34,901 bases of DNA from Gammaproteobacteria bacterium (GCA_022340485.1 JAJDNX010000001.1:1-34901), one strand, 5' to 3'; shown: positions 16,855 to 25,939, numbered from the stretch's first letter. Notes: generated from the sequence alone by a model not told the origin. Numbers and translations: made by a program.

Positions 16855-18024
16855 ATGAGAATCGTCATGCTCGGCGCCCCCGGTTCAGGCAAGGGAACGC
16901 AGGCAAAACTTCTTGTTGAGAAATACAAGCTGCCGCAGATTTCAACCGGCGACATGCTGCGTGAGGCGGTATCCGAGGGAACGCCACTCGGGCGCCAGGC
17001 CAAGGCGGCGATGGACGCAGGGCAACTGGTCAGTGACGAAATCGTGTTGAGCATTATCCAGGAGCGCATCACACGGCCAGATGCGCGTAAGGGGTTCATA
17101 CTGGATGGATTCCCGAGAAACCTGCAGCAGGCAGAGGCCCTGGACCAGTTGCTGACCTCGCTGGGCCGTCCGCTGAACCTGGCATTGCTGATCGCCGTCG
17201 ACGTCGATGCGCTGATTCAGCGCCTGGTAGGCCGCCGTACCTGCCTGTCCTGCGGGCAAATGTATAACGTCTTTTACGCGCCGCCGCACATTGAGGGTCG
17301 CTGCGATGCTTGTGGCGGCCGTCTGCGGCACCGGGCAGATGATAACGAGGAAACCATTGGTAACCGGCTGCGGGTGTTCGAGACACATACCAACCCGGTC
17401 ATTGAGTATTACCAGCAGCAGGGCAAACTAAGAACGGTCCAGGGAGTTGGTGAAATAGCCGATATTTTTCGCGCCCTCACCAAGATCGTGGATGAGGTGA
17501 AGCCGAGCGCCAGGAGCGAGTCACGCACGGATACGATTCGGGCTGCATTTGCCAAACACCGTGCCACCAAGGCCAGGAAAGAAGCCGCCGCAAGGCAAAA
17601 GATGGCCGCACAGACAAAGGCAAAATCTGCAAAACCCGCTACCGTGAAGAACAAGGCGGCCGCAACAGAGGGCGAGGAGAGCAAGGCGAGCCACAAGAAG
17701 GCCGTGGCAAAAAAGGCTGCTGTTGGGAAGAAGGTGGCAGCGAAGAAAAAGGTAGCCCCGAAGAAAAAGCTGGCAGCGAAGAAAAAGCTGGTAGCGAAGA
17801 AAAAGGTGGCCCCGAAGAAAAAGGTGACCCAGAAGAAGACAGTGACCACCGGCAATGCCAAGAAAAAAGTAAGCAAGAAGCAGCACGCCTCAAAGAAGGT
17901 AGCACCCAAGAAGAAAGCGGTCCCGAAGAAGAAGGCTGCCGTGAACAAGGCAAAGACCGCGAAAAAATCGGTCGTCAAGAAAAAGCAGGCGATAGCAAGG
18001 AAAACCGCACGCAAAAAACGCTAG
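16855..18024 (+). CDS. adk: Adenylate kinase with C-terminal histone-H1-like Lys/Ala-rich tail
   Basis: A 389-residue protein in two parts. Residues 1 to about 215 are a complete long-form adenylate kinase: P-loop 'GAPGSGKGT' (7-15), 'TGDMLR' NMP-binding start, 'DGFPRN' (84-89), and a zinc-type LID with Cys130, Cys133, Cys150 and Cys153. It catalyses ATP + AMP to 2 ADP. Residues about 216-389 are an extension built of KKxAPKKK, AAKKK and VAKKK units, very basic and probably disordered, like histone-H1/AlgP-type tails. Standard adenylate kinases stop near 214-220. The tail shares the reading frame with no stop between, and the ORF ends 'RKTARKKR'. Its repeated AAG/AAA codons form short tandem DNA repeats. 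It might bind nucleic acid or polyphosphate; this is inference. GAGG lies about 12 bases before the ATG at 16855. Confidence 0.95.
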   Translation: MRIVMLGAPGSGKGTQAKLLVEKYKLPQISTGDMLREAVSEGTPLGRQAKAAMDAGQLVSDEIVLSIIQERITRPDARKGFILDGFPRNLQQAEALDQLLTSLGRPLNLALLIAVDVDALIQRLVGRRTCLSCGQMYNVFYAPPHIEGRCDACGGRLRHRADDNEETIGNRLRVFETHTNPVIEYYQQQGKLRTVQGVGEIADIFRALTKIVDEVKPSARSESRTDTIRAAFAKHRATKARKEAAARQKMAAQTKAKSAKPATVKNKAAATEGEESKASHKKAVAKKAAVGKKVAAKKKVAPKKKLAAKKKLVAKKKVAPKKKVTQKKTVTTGNAKKKVSKKQHASKKVAPKKKAVPKKKAAVNKAKTAKKSVVKKKQAIARKTARKKR

Positions 18025-18048
18025 TTACAGCAACAAGTACTACTGTCA

Positions 18049-18567
18049 ATGTTGCAACTCATCCGCGCATGGTTCGATATTTGCCTGTTGCGCAGGGCAC
18101 CACAGGAATTGCCGGCTTCCAGATACCTGCTTGGGCTTTCCCTGTGTTGCTATGGCCTGGTTTCGGTGCTGGTGTCTACGCAGAGTTATCCCTTCAGCCA
18201 GGCACTGCTGCTTGCGGCAGTGGACCTTGGTATGCTGATACTCTTTGTGTGGTCCCTGTTGTATCTGCAACGCAAGACAGCGCGTATCAACCAGACCCTG
18301 TCAGCGCTGGCAGGTACAGGCAGCCTGATGGGGATCATTGCCTTGCCACTATTGCTGGTTATCGGGCCCGGGACGGTCGCTGAACCGGTTTCTGCACCGC
18401 TGCTGTCATTGTGGTTGTTGCTGTTGTTGTGGAATCTCTTTGTCATGGCCCATATCATCCGTCACGCCCTGTCGAGTTCCTTTGCGATCGGATTCGGTGT
18501 TTCGCTATTGTACGCACTGCTCAATATGCAGGTGATTACCACGCTATTTTCATCACAGGCGGTTTGA
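18049..18567 (+). CDS. Conserved integral membrane protein upstream of mpl
   Basis: A 172-residue hydrophobic protein with about five predicted membrane segments (roughly residues 25-43, 51-72, 88-107, 117-136 and 143-165). A short basic N-terminus begins 'MLQLIRAWFDICLLRRAPQELP'. No catalytic motif is visible. Size and position between adk and mpl match a conserved but uncharacterised membrane protein seen before mpl in related genomes. Its stop is directly followed by the mpl ATG (TGA-ATG), so the two are translationally coupled. A role in peptidoglycan recycling is a guess from context only. Confidence 0.75.
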   Translation: MLQLIRAWFDICLLRRAPQELPASRYLLGLSLCCYGLVSVLVSTQSYPFSQALLLAAVDLGMLILFVWSLLYLQRKTARINQTLSALAGTGSLMGIIALPLLLVIGPGTVAEPVSAPLLSLWLLLLLWNLFVMAHIIRHALSSSFAIGFGVSLLYALLNMQVITTLFSSQAV

Positions 18568-19932
18568 ATGCATATTCATATACTCGGAATTTGCGGAACG
18601 TTTATGGGTGGGGTCGCGCTGCTGGCTCGCGAACACGGGGTGCAGGTGAGTGGTTCTGACGCCAATGTCTATCCACCGATGAGTACCCAGTTGTCCCGGC
18701 AGGGGATTGCCTTGAAGGAAGGCTACCAGGCGGCCCACCTTGATCCGGCACCGGACTGCGTGGTGATCGGCAACGCCATGTCGCGTGGCAATCCTGCCGT
18801 TGAATACACCCTCAATAAAGGGCTCTCCTATACCTCCGGTCCGCAGTGGCTGTACGAACAGGTTTTGCGGGATCGCTGGGTACTGGCGGTTGCCGGTACC
18901 CACGGCAAGACATCCACGGCAAGCATCCTGGCCTGGATACTGGAGTATGCCGGTTTGTCACCCGGTTTCCTGATTGGCGGTGTGCCTCTGAACTTCGGGA
19001 TTTCCGCACGGCTGGGTAGCGGCCCGTTTTTTGTGGTCGAGGCGGATGAATACGACACTGCGTTTTTCGACAAGCGTTCCAAGTTCGTTCACTATCATCC
19101 TCGCACCCTGATACTGAATAATCTTGAATACGATCATGCAGATATATTTCCGGATCTTGCCGCAATCCAGACCCAGTTCCATCACCTGCTACGGACTGTG
19201 CCCGGTAATGGGCTGATTATCACGAATGACTCCGATACCAATCTCGACGCTGTTCTCGAACGCGGTTGCTGGACACCGGTGGAAAGAGTGTCACTGCAGG
19301 CCGGGAGTGCGCTGTGGCAGGGGCACAAGCAAACTGAAGATGGCCGCTGTTTTGACATTCTGCTGGATGGTAAGCACATGGGGACGGTGAATTGGAGTCA
19401 GCTGGGTGATCACAGCGTACATAATGCCCTTGCTGGCATTGCAGCAGCACGGCATGCAGGGGTGCCGTTGGCACAGGCGATTGAGGCCCTTGGCGAGTTC
19501 AGGGGTGTCAGGCGTCGCCTGGAAGTGCGCGGCGAAGTCAATGGCATCACAGTTTATGATGACTTCGCCCACCATCCGACTGCGATTGCGACGACCCTGC
19601 AGGGATTGCGCCGGCGTGTCGGCGATGCGCGTATCCTGCTGCTGCTGGAGCCGCGCTCTAACACCATGCGCATGGGGGTGCATCGGGAGTCGCTGGCTGC
19701 CTCCATGCAGGGGGCTGATTGCATCTGGTTGCACCAGCCAGCCGATATTGACTGGTCACTGAGCGAAGAGATGGGTTCCAGCAAGGTGCCGGTTGCCATT
19801 AAAGAATCCATAGAGGGGATCACGGCGGATGTGGTACAGCAGGCACGACCGGGTGATCACATCCTGGTAATGAGTAACGGTGCCTTTGGTGGGGTTCATG
19901 AAAAGCTCCTGAAGGCACTGCAGTCTGAATAA
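18568..19932 (+). CDS. mpl: UDP-N-acetylmuramate:L-alanyl-gamma-D-glutamyl-meso-diaminopimelate ligase
   Basis: A 454-residue Mur-ligase-family enzyme of normal length. It attaches recovered murein tripeptide to UDP-MurNAc in peptidoglycan recycling. The N-terminal Rossmann domain starts 'MHIHILGICGTFMGGVALLA'. The ATP-binding loop is 'AVAGTHGKTSTASILAWIL' (about 110-128). 'VVEADEYDTAFFDKRSKFVHY' contains the metal-binding acidic residues, and 'YDDFAHHPTAI' opens the C-terminal domain. The FMGG rather than MurC-type sequence after the first Gly-rich loop favours Mpl over MurC. It is coupled to the preceding membrane protein gene. The polysaccharide locus starts 88 bases after its stop. Confidence 0.96.
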   Translation: MHIHILGICGTFMGGVALLAREHGVQVSGSDANVYPPMSTQLSRQGIALKEGYQAAHLDPAPDCVVIGNAMSRGNPAVEYTLNKGLSYTSGPQWLYEQVLRDRWVLAVAGTHGKTSTASILAWILEYAGLSPGFLIGGVPLNFGISARLGSGPFFVVEADEYDTAFFDKRSKFVHYHPRTLILNNLEYDHADIFPDLAAIQTQFHHLLRTVPGNGLIITNDSDTNLDAVLERGCWTPVERVSLQAGSALWQGHKQTEDGRCFDILLDGKHMGTVNWSQLGDHSVHNALAGIAAARHAGVPLAQAIEALGEFRGVRRRLEVRGEVNGITVYDDFAHHPTAIATTLQGLRRRVGDARILLLLEPRSNTMRMGVHRESLAASMQGADCIWLHQPADIDWSLSEEMGSSKVPVAIKESIEGITADVVQQARPGDHILVMSNGAFGGVHEKLLKALQSE

Positions 19933-20020
19933 TGCTATCCATCTGTTTGGCACTGATAATTTTAATAAAAGACTGTCTCGAGCCTATGCCCAAGAGTAAA
20001 AAACCGCTGAAAAGACCCTG

Positions 20021-20830
20021 ATGGGTAGTCCGAACAAAGGTGCACGGCCTCTCGAGCTCATCGGCGTCGTTCCTATGGCAGGCCGAGCAACGCGACTTGC
20101 CCAACGTACTTGCAGCAAGGAAATCCATCCAGTCGAGTGGCGACAGGAAGCGCGCCATGCGGGAGAACGCCCGCGCGTGGTTTGTGAATACCTGCTTGAG
20201 AAACTGCATCAGGCTCAAGTAACAAGGGCTTATGTCATCTTGCGCGAGGGCAAATGGGATATCCCCGCTTACCTTGGTGATGGTTCTATGACAGGTTTGC
20301 ACCTGGCCTATCTAATGATGAGGCTACCGTACGGAACTCCGTACAGCGTCGATCAGGCATATCCTTTTTTACAGAATGCAATCGTCGCCTTTGGGTTTCC
20401 TGACATGGTGCTGGGGCCGGAGGACATTTTCGGGAAGCTTCTCGAATACCAGCGGATGTGTTCTGCCGATGTCGTACTTGGCTTGTTCCCGGCAGAGCGT
20501 CCAGAGAAGGTGGACATGGTGGAGATGTACAGTAACGGCAAGGTGAAGCGAATAGTCATAAAACCGCAACACACGGAACTACAAACCACTTGGGGTGTGG
20601 CTGTCTGGATGCCGAGATTTACCCACTTCATGCACGAATACCTTGTTTTTCATAGGAAAAATCCCGAAAGAGAGCCGGAACTCTTCCTGGGCGAGGTCGT
20701 GCAAGCTGGGATCAAAGAGGGTTTGAATGTCCGCGGTGTGCAGGTATCTGAGTTGCCTTTTATTGATATAGGTACCCAGGACGATCTGCAGAGAGTGGCT
20801 GTTCCCCCTGGTGAATCGGGTCCTATCTAA
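20021..20830 (+). CDS. Sugar-phosphate nucleotidyltransferase (RmlA-like, divergent)
   Basis: A 269-residue GT-A-fold protein. The N-terminal signature 'GVVPMAGRATRLAQRTCSKEIHPV' (shown here in part: AGRATRL then SKEI) corresponds to the GGxGTRL...K loop of nucleotidyltransferases, with the first Gly replaced by Ala. 'FGFPDMVLGPEDIFGKLLEY' fits the metal-site region, and 'PFIDIGTQDDLQRV' matches the C-terminal 'W.DIGTP..L' element. It probably activates a sugar 1-phosphate with a nucleoside triphosphate; the sugar and base cannot be told. The ATG at 20021 overlaps the stop of an 11-codon leader (TGATG); a good Shine-Dalgarno is lacking. It opens the polysaccharide locus. Confidence 0.8.
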   Translation: MGSPNKGARPLELIGVVPMAGRATRLAQRTCSKEIHPVEWRQEARHAGERPRVVCEYLLEKLHQAQVTRAYVILREGKWDIPAYLGDGSMTGLHLAYLMMRLPYGTPYSVDQAYPFLQNAIVAFGFPDMVLGPEDIFGKLLEYQRMCSADVVLGLFPAERPEKVDMVEMYSNGKVKRIVIKPQHTELQTTWGVAVWMPRFTHFMHEYLVFHRKNPEREPELFLGEVVQAGIKEGLNVRGVQVSELPFIDIGTQDDLQRVAVPPGESGPI

Positions 20831-21126
20831 TCTAATTTCAATAGATTGGCTGCTGTTTTTGTTGTAGGATTGGAACGGTTTCGATAACGTATTGAATAAA
20901 AATGTTATTGACCGATACAGCAAGAAAATGTCGTTTTTTGGGTTGTTATTATTGGGAAATTATGCCCAAATCGTGTCGGCGGTAATCCATACAAGGAAAA
21001 CAGGGCGGTTCGGGTTAACTCTTAAGCCCCTTTCCCGGTGGCCGACCAGCTGTGTATATATAGCTCTGTAATGCTAATACTGATAAGTTCTGTATCATTT
21101 TGCTACTGGGCGGGTCTGAGGTAGGC
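20831..21126. other. Intergenic region before the WcaJ-like gene
   Basis: These 296 bases are A/T-rich and hold no convincing frame. TATATATA-like stretches near 21055 might be a -10 region, but no matching -35 is clear. A full JUMPStart/ops element (GGCGGTAGCGT) is absent; only GGGCGGTTCGGG at about 21002 is similar. Confidence 0.5.
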
Positions 21127-22518
21127 ATGCAACACAAAGCAAATTCCAGGGTAGGTATCTTGTCTGCACTGCTGGATGCTGTGTTTGTTGGGTGTTCACT
21201 GTTTTTTCTGGCAACTGCTTTTGATACGCACTGGAGCAGCAACTACAGTCTGGCCCTGGTCTCCGCAGTAGGGTTGTTTTTCTTTTTCGGGCAATCCCAG
21301 GATCTTTACCGCTCCTGGCGTGGTGCTGCCATGCAACAGGAAGCCATTCGCATCTGGGTGGCATGGTTCTGGGTGGTGCTCGTGCTTTTGCTTCTCTCGT
21401 ATTCAACCAAAACCTCAACAGAGTATTCCCGGCGTGTAATCCTGGTGTGGTTCGCTGCAACGCCCTTCTTGCTGATTATGTGGAGGATGTTGATGCGCCT
21501 CGTTCTTGGTTTGCTTCGAGAGCGTGATATCAACAACCGTACGGTGGCGATTGCCGGAGCCAGAGAGAACGGTGTTCATGTTGCGCAAATGCTGCTGAGC
21601 TCGCCGTGGATGGGTTTGCGTCCTGTAGGCTTTTTTGATGACCGGGCACAGACCGGTTCCAGACCCCTTGCCAGCCCACCCGTTCAGGTGCTGGGTAATC
21701 TCGATGATCTTGTTGAGCTGGCAACCAAAGGCAAGATAGATATTGTCTATATAACACTACCCCTGCGGGCAGAAGAAAGAATCAGGACGCTGATTTCCAA
21801 GCTTTCCCAGTCTACCGCCTCTGTTTATGTCATTCCTGAATTCTTTGTATCAGATTTAATGAACTTGACCTGGAGTAATGTCGGCGATTTGCCGGCAATT
21901 AGTGTATTTGAGACACCATTTTTTGGTGTTGATGGGTGGTTGAAGAATGCGGAGGACTTTGTCCTTGGGAGCATTATTTTACTCATTGTGTTTATTCCAA
22001 TGATTATTATTGGAATTGGCGTGAAACTTTCCTCACCGGGTCCGGTTATTTTCAAACAAACCCGTTATGGTCTGCGCGGTGAAAAGATTGCAGTATGGAA
22101 ATTTCGTACCATGAATGTGTGTGAGAACGGGAGCGACATTAAACAGGTGAGCAGGGATGATCCGCGTGTAACCCGCTTTGGAAATTTTCTGCGCAAGACC
22201 TCACTTGACGAGTTGCCACAATTTATCAATGTCCTTCAGGGTAGTATGTCGATCGTCGGTCCACGTCCTCATGCTGTGGCACATAACGAACAGTATCGGA
22301 AGATTGTTGATGGCTACATGCTTCGACACAAGGTCAAACCAGGCATAACTGGCCTGGCTCAGGTCAGTGGCTGGCGCGGTGAAACCGATACGCTGGAAAA
22401 AATGCAGAAGCGCATAGAGTATGATCTCGCTTATATACGAAACTGGTCCTTGTGGCTGGATATAAGAATTATTTTCAGGACGATCATAAAAGAGTTTGCC
22501 GGGGAAAATGCTTATTGA
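21127..22518 (+). CDS. wcaJ: Undecaprenyl-phosphate glucose phosphotransferase (WcaJ-like)
   Basis: A 463-residue polyisoprenyl-phosphate hexose-1-phosphate transferase. Four N-terminal membrane segments (about 12-115) and a CoA_binding_3 Rossmann-like domain (about 135-235) precede a re-entrant hydrophobic helix (about 275-300) and the bacterial sugar-transferase domain. Catalytic blocks are 'VWKFRTMNV', 'TSLDELPQFINVLQGSMSIVGPRPH' (Asp-Glu dyad) and 'KPGITGLAQVSGWRGET', with the WcaJ-type ending 'DIRIIFRTIIKEFAGENAY'. It starts a surface polysaccharide by moving a hexose phosphate, probably glucose, from UDP-sugar to undecaprenyl phosphate. The ATG at 21127 follows GAGG with good spacing; an in-frame TTG at 21100 is less likely. 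A terminator follows at 22588-22630. Confidence 0.95.
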   Translation: MQHKANSRVGILSALLDAVFVGCSLFFLATAFDTHWSSNYSLALVSAVGLFFFFGQSQDLYRSWRGAAMQQEAIRIWVAWFWVVLVLLLLSYSTKTSTEYSRRVILVWFAATPFLLIMWRMLMRLVLGLLRERDINNRTVAIAGARENGVHVAQMLLSSPWMGLRPVGFFDDRAQTGSRPLASPPVQVLGNLDDLVELATKGKIDIVYITLPLRAEERIRTLISKLSQSTASVYVIPEFFVSDLMNLTWSNVGDLPAISVFETPFFGVDGWLKNAEDFVLGSIILLIVFIPMIIIGIGVKLSSPGPVIFKQTRYGLRGEKIAVWKFRTMNVCENGSDIKQVSRDDPRVTRFGNFLRKTSLDELPQFINVLQGSMSIVGPRPHAVAHNEQYRKIVDGYMLRHKVKPGITGLAQVSGWRGETDTLEKMQKRIEYDLAYIRNWSLWLDIRIIFRTIIKEFAGENAY

Positions 22519-22587
22519 TGCCGCATCAGTCGCCTGCCGATTTGTTCTCAATCAGCTGCTGACTAAATAAAGGGTATCCTTATCCCG

Positions 22588-22630
22588 CCCGCACCCATAC
22601 CGGACCTCTCTGACATGGGCGTGGGTTTTT
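22588..22630 (+). terminator. Intrinsic terminator after the WcaJ-like gene
   Basis: CCCGCACCCAT (22588-22598) pairs with ATGGGCGTGGG (22615-22625), with one G-U and one A-C mismatch, followed directly by TTTTT. This is a good rho-independent terminator and separates wcaJ from the rfbF unit. The rest of the 343-base gap (22519-22861) holds the promoter at 22716-22744 and no frame that I can support. Confidence 0.75.
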
Positions 22631-22715
22631 CTGCAAGCAGGGCATCCGTTACTTTCCTGCACAAATACCAAAGTATCATCATGAGTGGCGCGGTATGTGA
22701 CATGCCCCAGCGATA

Positions 22716-22744
22716 TTGTGAATGGCATAATCCCCTTATATAAA
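22716..22744 (+). promoter_or_regulatory. Candidate sigma-70 promoter for the rfbF-wzm-wzt unit
   Basis: TTGTGA (22716-22721), a 17-base spacer and TATAAA (22739-22744) give a 4/6 plus 5/6 consensus match. It lies downstream of the wcaJ terminator and about 118 bases before the rfbF start, leaving a leader of roughly 110 bases. Confidence 0.5.
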
Positions 22745-22861
22745 TTTCGTTAGGGGTCGATAAGCTGACTGAGATGTGGAAAATAATTGGGTACTTTTTG
22801 TAACTCCCCATCGATTATGACTGTAACCAGTTACCCGACTTGACATTTTAGGAGCAATTTT

Positions 22862-23635
22862 GTGAAAGCTGTGATTCTCGCAGGTGGATTCGGGACGCGA
22901 ATCAGTGAAGAAAGTACCGTAAAGCCGAAACCCATGGTGGAGATCGGGGGTAAGCCGATCCTGTGGCATATAATGAAAAGTTACTCAGTGTACGGCATCA
23001 ATGAATTCATTATTTGTTGCGGCTACAAGGCACATATCATAAAAGAATATTTTGCCAATTATCACCTGCACTGTTCGGATATAACCTTTGATGTGAAGAA
23101 TCATAAAATGGATATCCACAGTAATGGTGCTGAGCCGTGGCTGGTTACACTGGTGGATACAGGTGACAGTACCATGACCGGGGGGAGACTGAAGCGAGTT
23201 AGGCAGTATATTGGAGACGAAACATTTTGTTTTACCTACGGAGATGGTGTTTCTAATGTAAATATCAGTGATCTGGTGAAGTTTCATAAGGATCAGGGCG
23301 TACTTGCCACGCTGACAGCGGTACAGCCGCCAGGTCGTTTTGGAGCTTTCAAACTAGGGCATAATGAAGACAGGGTCCCGTCATTCAAAGAAAAACCTGA
23401 TGGGGATGGTGCCTGGATCAATAGCGGCTTCTTTGTTCTTGAGCCCGGCATTATGGACTACATAGAAGGTGACAGCACTGTTTGGGAGAAGGGACCATTA
23501 GAAAACCTTGCTGTTAACGGCGAGCTTGCTGCATTTAAGCACACTGGCTTCTGGCAGCCGATGGACACACTCCGTGACAAACATGTGCTGGAAGACCTGT
23601 GGCAAAGTGGCCACGCCCCCTGGAAAATCTGGTAA
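22862..23635 (+). CDS. rfbF: Glucose-1-phosphate cytidylyltransferase
   Basis: A 257-residue nucleotidyltransferase of normal length. It makes CDP-glucose from glucose 1-phosphate and CTP, the entry to CDP-3,6-dideoxyhexoses and related sugars. Hallmarks are '[15 protein letters not shown]', '[18 protein letters not shown]', '[12 protein letters not shown]' (metal-site Asp) and '[11 protein letters not shown]'. The frame begins at a GTG (22862) with AGGAG about eight bases upstream, so a GTG start is used. No CDP-glucose 4,6-dehydratase (rfbG) or later enzyme follows in this window, which is unusual; the partners may lie further along or CDP-glucose itself may be used. Confidence 0.95.
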   Translation: MKAVILAGGFGTRISEESTVKPKPMVEIGGKPILWHIMKSYSVYGINEFIICCGYKAHIIKEYFANYHLHCSDITFDVKNHKMDIHSNGAEPWLVTLVDTGDSTMTGGRLKRVRQYIGDETFCFTYGDGVSNVNISDLVKFHKDQGVLATLTAVQPPGRFGAFKLGHNEDRVPSFKEKPDGDGAWINSGFFVLEPGIMDYIEGDSTVWEKGPLENLAVNGELAAFKHTGFWQPMDTLRDKHVLEDLWQSGHAPWKIW

Positions 23636-23692
23636 TTTCTCCAGGGGACTTCAACTATCATCGCTGCTGGCGAGGGATTCTAGAGATATAAA

Positions 23693-24532
23693 ATGGCCTC
23701 TACGTATAACGATAAAGACAGATTCACACTGATCACTCCACCGGGTGGATGGGTGTCTGTAGATTTCAAGGAATTGAAGATGTACCGGGATCTGTTCTAC
23801 TTCCTGGTTGCGCGTGATATCAAGGTCCTTTATGCACAGACTATTATGGGTTTTGCGTGGGCAGTCCTGAATCCGCTTGTCCAGATAATAATCTTTAGTA
23901 TCATTTTCGGAAAGGTTGCCAAACTACCTACCGATGGGATTCCCTATGTGTTGTTTTCCACGGTGGCCATAATTCCCTGGACCTACATGTCTGACGCCAT
24001 GGCAGCTTCCAGCCAAAGCCTCGTTGGCGGACAGGGAATGCTTGGTAAAGTCTATTTTCCCAGGATCATATTCCCATTGACGCCGGTACTGGCAAAGCTG
24101 GTTGATTTCAGTATTTCACTGCTGTTACTTACAGGAGTATTGGTCTACTACCGGATCGAACCAACGCTGAATCTTGTATATTTCCCTTTTCTGGTTTTGC
24201 TGATGATGTCGATTCCAGCTGGAATCGGTATGTGGTTGTCTGCATTGGCAATACGCTTCAGGGACGTGAAGTTTACAATGCCATTCATCATAAGGATGCT
24301 TATCTATTCGGCGCCAATCCTTTATACGGCATCTTCCATCCCTGACCAGTACCGATTGCTGTATTCGCTAAATCCCATCGTAGCGGTTGTGGAAGGTTAT
24401 CGGGCCTGTATCTTGGGCACGCCGATGCCCTGGGAATTTATACTTCCTGGGACAGTGGTTGCGGCGCTGTTGCTATTTAGCGGGGCGATGTATTTTCGCC
24501 GGATGGAATACGTGTTTGTTGATGTGATCTGA
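23693..24532 (+). CDS. wzm: Polysaccharide ABC transporter permease (Wzm-like)
   Basis: A 279-residue ABC-2-type permease with about six membrane segments. The cytoplasmic N-terminus runs to 'DLFYFLVARDIKVLYAQT', the conserved amphipathic interface helix. It is followed by 'MGFAWAVLNPLVQIIIF' and the later 'YSAPILYTASSIP' and 'LNPIVAVVEGYRACILG' blocks typical of O-antigen and capsule exporters. It forms a dimer channel that moves lipid-linked polysaccharide across the inner membrane. The ATPase partner gene begins 54 bases after its stop. The start at 23693 has only a weak ribosome site (TAGAGA). Confidence 0.93.
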   Translation: MASTYNDKDRFTLITPPGGWVSVDFKELKMYRDLFYFLVARDIKVLYAQTIMGFAWAVLNPLVQIIIFSIIFGKVAKLPTDGIPYVLFSTVAIIPWTYMSDAMAASSQSLVGGQGMLGKVYFPRIIFPLTPVLAKLVDFSISLLLLTGVLVYYRIEPTLNLVYFPFLVLLMMSIPAGIGMWLSALAIRFRDVKFTMPFIIRMLIYSAPILYTASSIPDQYRLLYSLNPIVAVVEGYRACILGTPMPWEFILPGTVVAALLLFSGAMYFRRMEYVFVDVI

Positions 24533-24586
24533 TGGCATGTGTGAGATGTAACGCCGGTAAAATGCAGCGGATGTCGGGATAATATT

Positions 24587-25939
24587 ATGAGTGACCTTGC
24601 AATTAAGGTGAATGATGTATACAAGCTCTACCGCCTGGGTATCAAGCAACAGGCAAGTGAGAATTTAAGCAGTGCACTGGCAAGCTTTATCAAGAGCCCG
24701 ATAAAGAACTACCGAAAGTACAGATCACTGTACCGCTTTGATGATGTGATCGGTCCCAGTGACAGCGTCAATTACGAGTCTTTAAATATACTTACCGCCC
24801 TGAGTGGTGTGTCATTTGAAGTAAACCGGGGAGAGGTGGTCGGAATTATCGGGACTAACGGTGCCGGTAAATCAACGCTATTGAAAATTCTGTCAAGAAT
24901 TACGCCGCCAACACAGGGCACTGTGGAAATTCACGGACGTGTAAGCAGTTTGCTGGAAGTCGGAACAGGATTCCATCCAGAGCTAACAGGCCGTGAGAAT
25001 GTCTATCTGAATGGAACCATACTCGGTATGAGGAAACGGGAGATTGACAGGAAGTTCGATGAAATTGTTGATTTCTCCGGCGTCGAAAAATTTCTGGATA
25101 CCCCGGTCAAGAGGTATTCAAGTGGGATGAGGGTAAGGCTGGCCTTTGCAGTGGCTGCGCACCTGGAACCCGAGATATTGATTATCGACGAAGTGCTGGC
25201 GGTCGGTGACGCAGAATTCCAGAAGAAATGTCTGAGCAAGATGCAGGATGTAGGTAAAGAAGGGCGGACCGTGCTGTTCGTGTCACACAATATGCCGGCT
25301 GTAACACGATTGTGTCCGCGTGTAATTTTGCTGGGTAGTGGAAAGATATTGCGCGACGGTCCAGTCGACGAGGTGGTTAGCGCCTATTTGCATGCAGGTC
25401 GTGGAACTACAGCTTTACGAGAGTGGACTGATTTAAGCGAGGCACCGGGAAATGATATTGTGCGCTTGCGTGCGGTTCGTGTAAGAGAAGAGGATGGCAC
25501 AGTCAAGGAAGGAATTGATATTCGCAAGGCAGTGGGCCTCGAAATGGAATTCGAGGTTCTTCAGGGAGGGACAGAGATGATGCCGTACTTCACCCTGTTC
25601 AATGAGGAGGGCACAACTGTTTTTTCAACGATTGATCAGTGTGGCGAATGGAAAAAACGCATGCGGCCGGAGGGAGTTTATACCAGTACGGCCTGGATAC
25701 CGGGAAACCTGCTTACGGAAGGCACATATTATGTAAGGGCGACAATGAAAACACTCGAGCGCAAGAAACGTCATTTTAACGAACCCGAAGTTGTTGCTTT
25801 CAATATAATGGACACGGTCGATGGTGACTCAGCACGTGGTGATTGGGTCGGTCGCATGGCAGGCGTTATAAGGCCTCTTCTCAACTGGGAAACAAGCTAC
25901 GAGCCACGGGCACAGAAATCCATGATCGCTGGCGGTTAA
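24587..25939 (+). CDS. wzt: Polysaccharide ABC transporter ATPase with C-terminal Wzt-type recognition domain
   Basis: A 450-residue protein. The nucleotide-binding domain has Walker A 'GTNGAGKST' (89-97), Q-loop region, signature '[12 protein letters not shown]', Walker B '[13 protein letters not shown]' and a switch His in 'LFVSHNM'. Residues beyond about 270 form an extra beta-rich domain of the Wzt_C kind, seen in exporters that recognise a chemically capped non-reducing end of the O-antigen (known for E. coli O8/O9a). The presence of this domain suggests a substrate-specific, chain-end-dependent export. An N-terminal insertion before the Walker A (about residues 20-65) is common in this branch. 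It forms an operon with the wzm-like gene. Confidence 0.94.
   Translation: MSDLAIKVNDVYKLYRLGIKQQASENLSSALASFIKSPIKNYRKYRSLYRFDDVIGPSDSVNYESLNILTALSGVSFEVNRGEVVGIIGTNGAGKSTLLKILSRITPPTQGTVEIHGRVSSLLEVGTGFHPELTGRENVYLNGTILGMRKREIDRKFDEIVDFSGVEKFLDTPVKRYSSGMRVRLAFAVAAHLEPEILIIDEVLAVGDAEFQKKCLSKMQDVGKEGRTVLFVSHNMPAVTRLCPRVILLGSGKILRDGPVDEVVSAYLHAGRGTTALREWTDLSEAPGNDIVRLRAVRVREEDGTVKEGIDIRKAVGLEMEFEVLQGGTEMMPYFTLFNEEGTTVFSTIDQCGEWKKRMRPEGVYTSTAWIPGNLLTEGTYYVRATMKTLERKKRHFNEPEVVAFNIMDTVDGDSARGDWVGRMAGVIRPLLNWETSYEPRAQKSMIAGG

Noticed and set aside
17740-17940. Short tandem repeats that could suggest a CRISPR array
   Set aside because: Units are irregular, mostly 15-30 bases, in frame and encode KKxAPKKK; there are no constant spacers.
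17409-18014. Minus-strand Phe-rich frame that looks like a membrane protein
   Set aside because: It is the mirror of the Lys codons (AAG/AAA) in the adenylate kinase tail, which read as CTT/TTT on the other strand. The tail frame is continuous with a real enzyme.
19940-19975. Sigma-54-like TGGCAC near the start of the polysaccharide locus
   Set aside because: The required GC at the -12 element is missing (ATTT in its place).
19986-20021. Eleven-codon frame (MPKSKKPLKRP) ending in TGATG at the nucleotidyltransferase start
   Set aside because: Too short to support as a gene; it may only be a translational-coupling leader, so it is mentioned under the neighbouring gene instead.
20995-21015. 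JUMPStart/ops-like GGGCGGTTCGGG before the polysaccharide genes
   Set aside because: It departs from GGCGGTAGCGT at the conserved central bases, so it does not support RfaH control.
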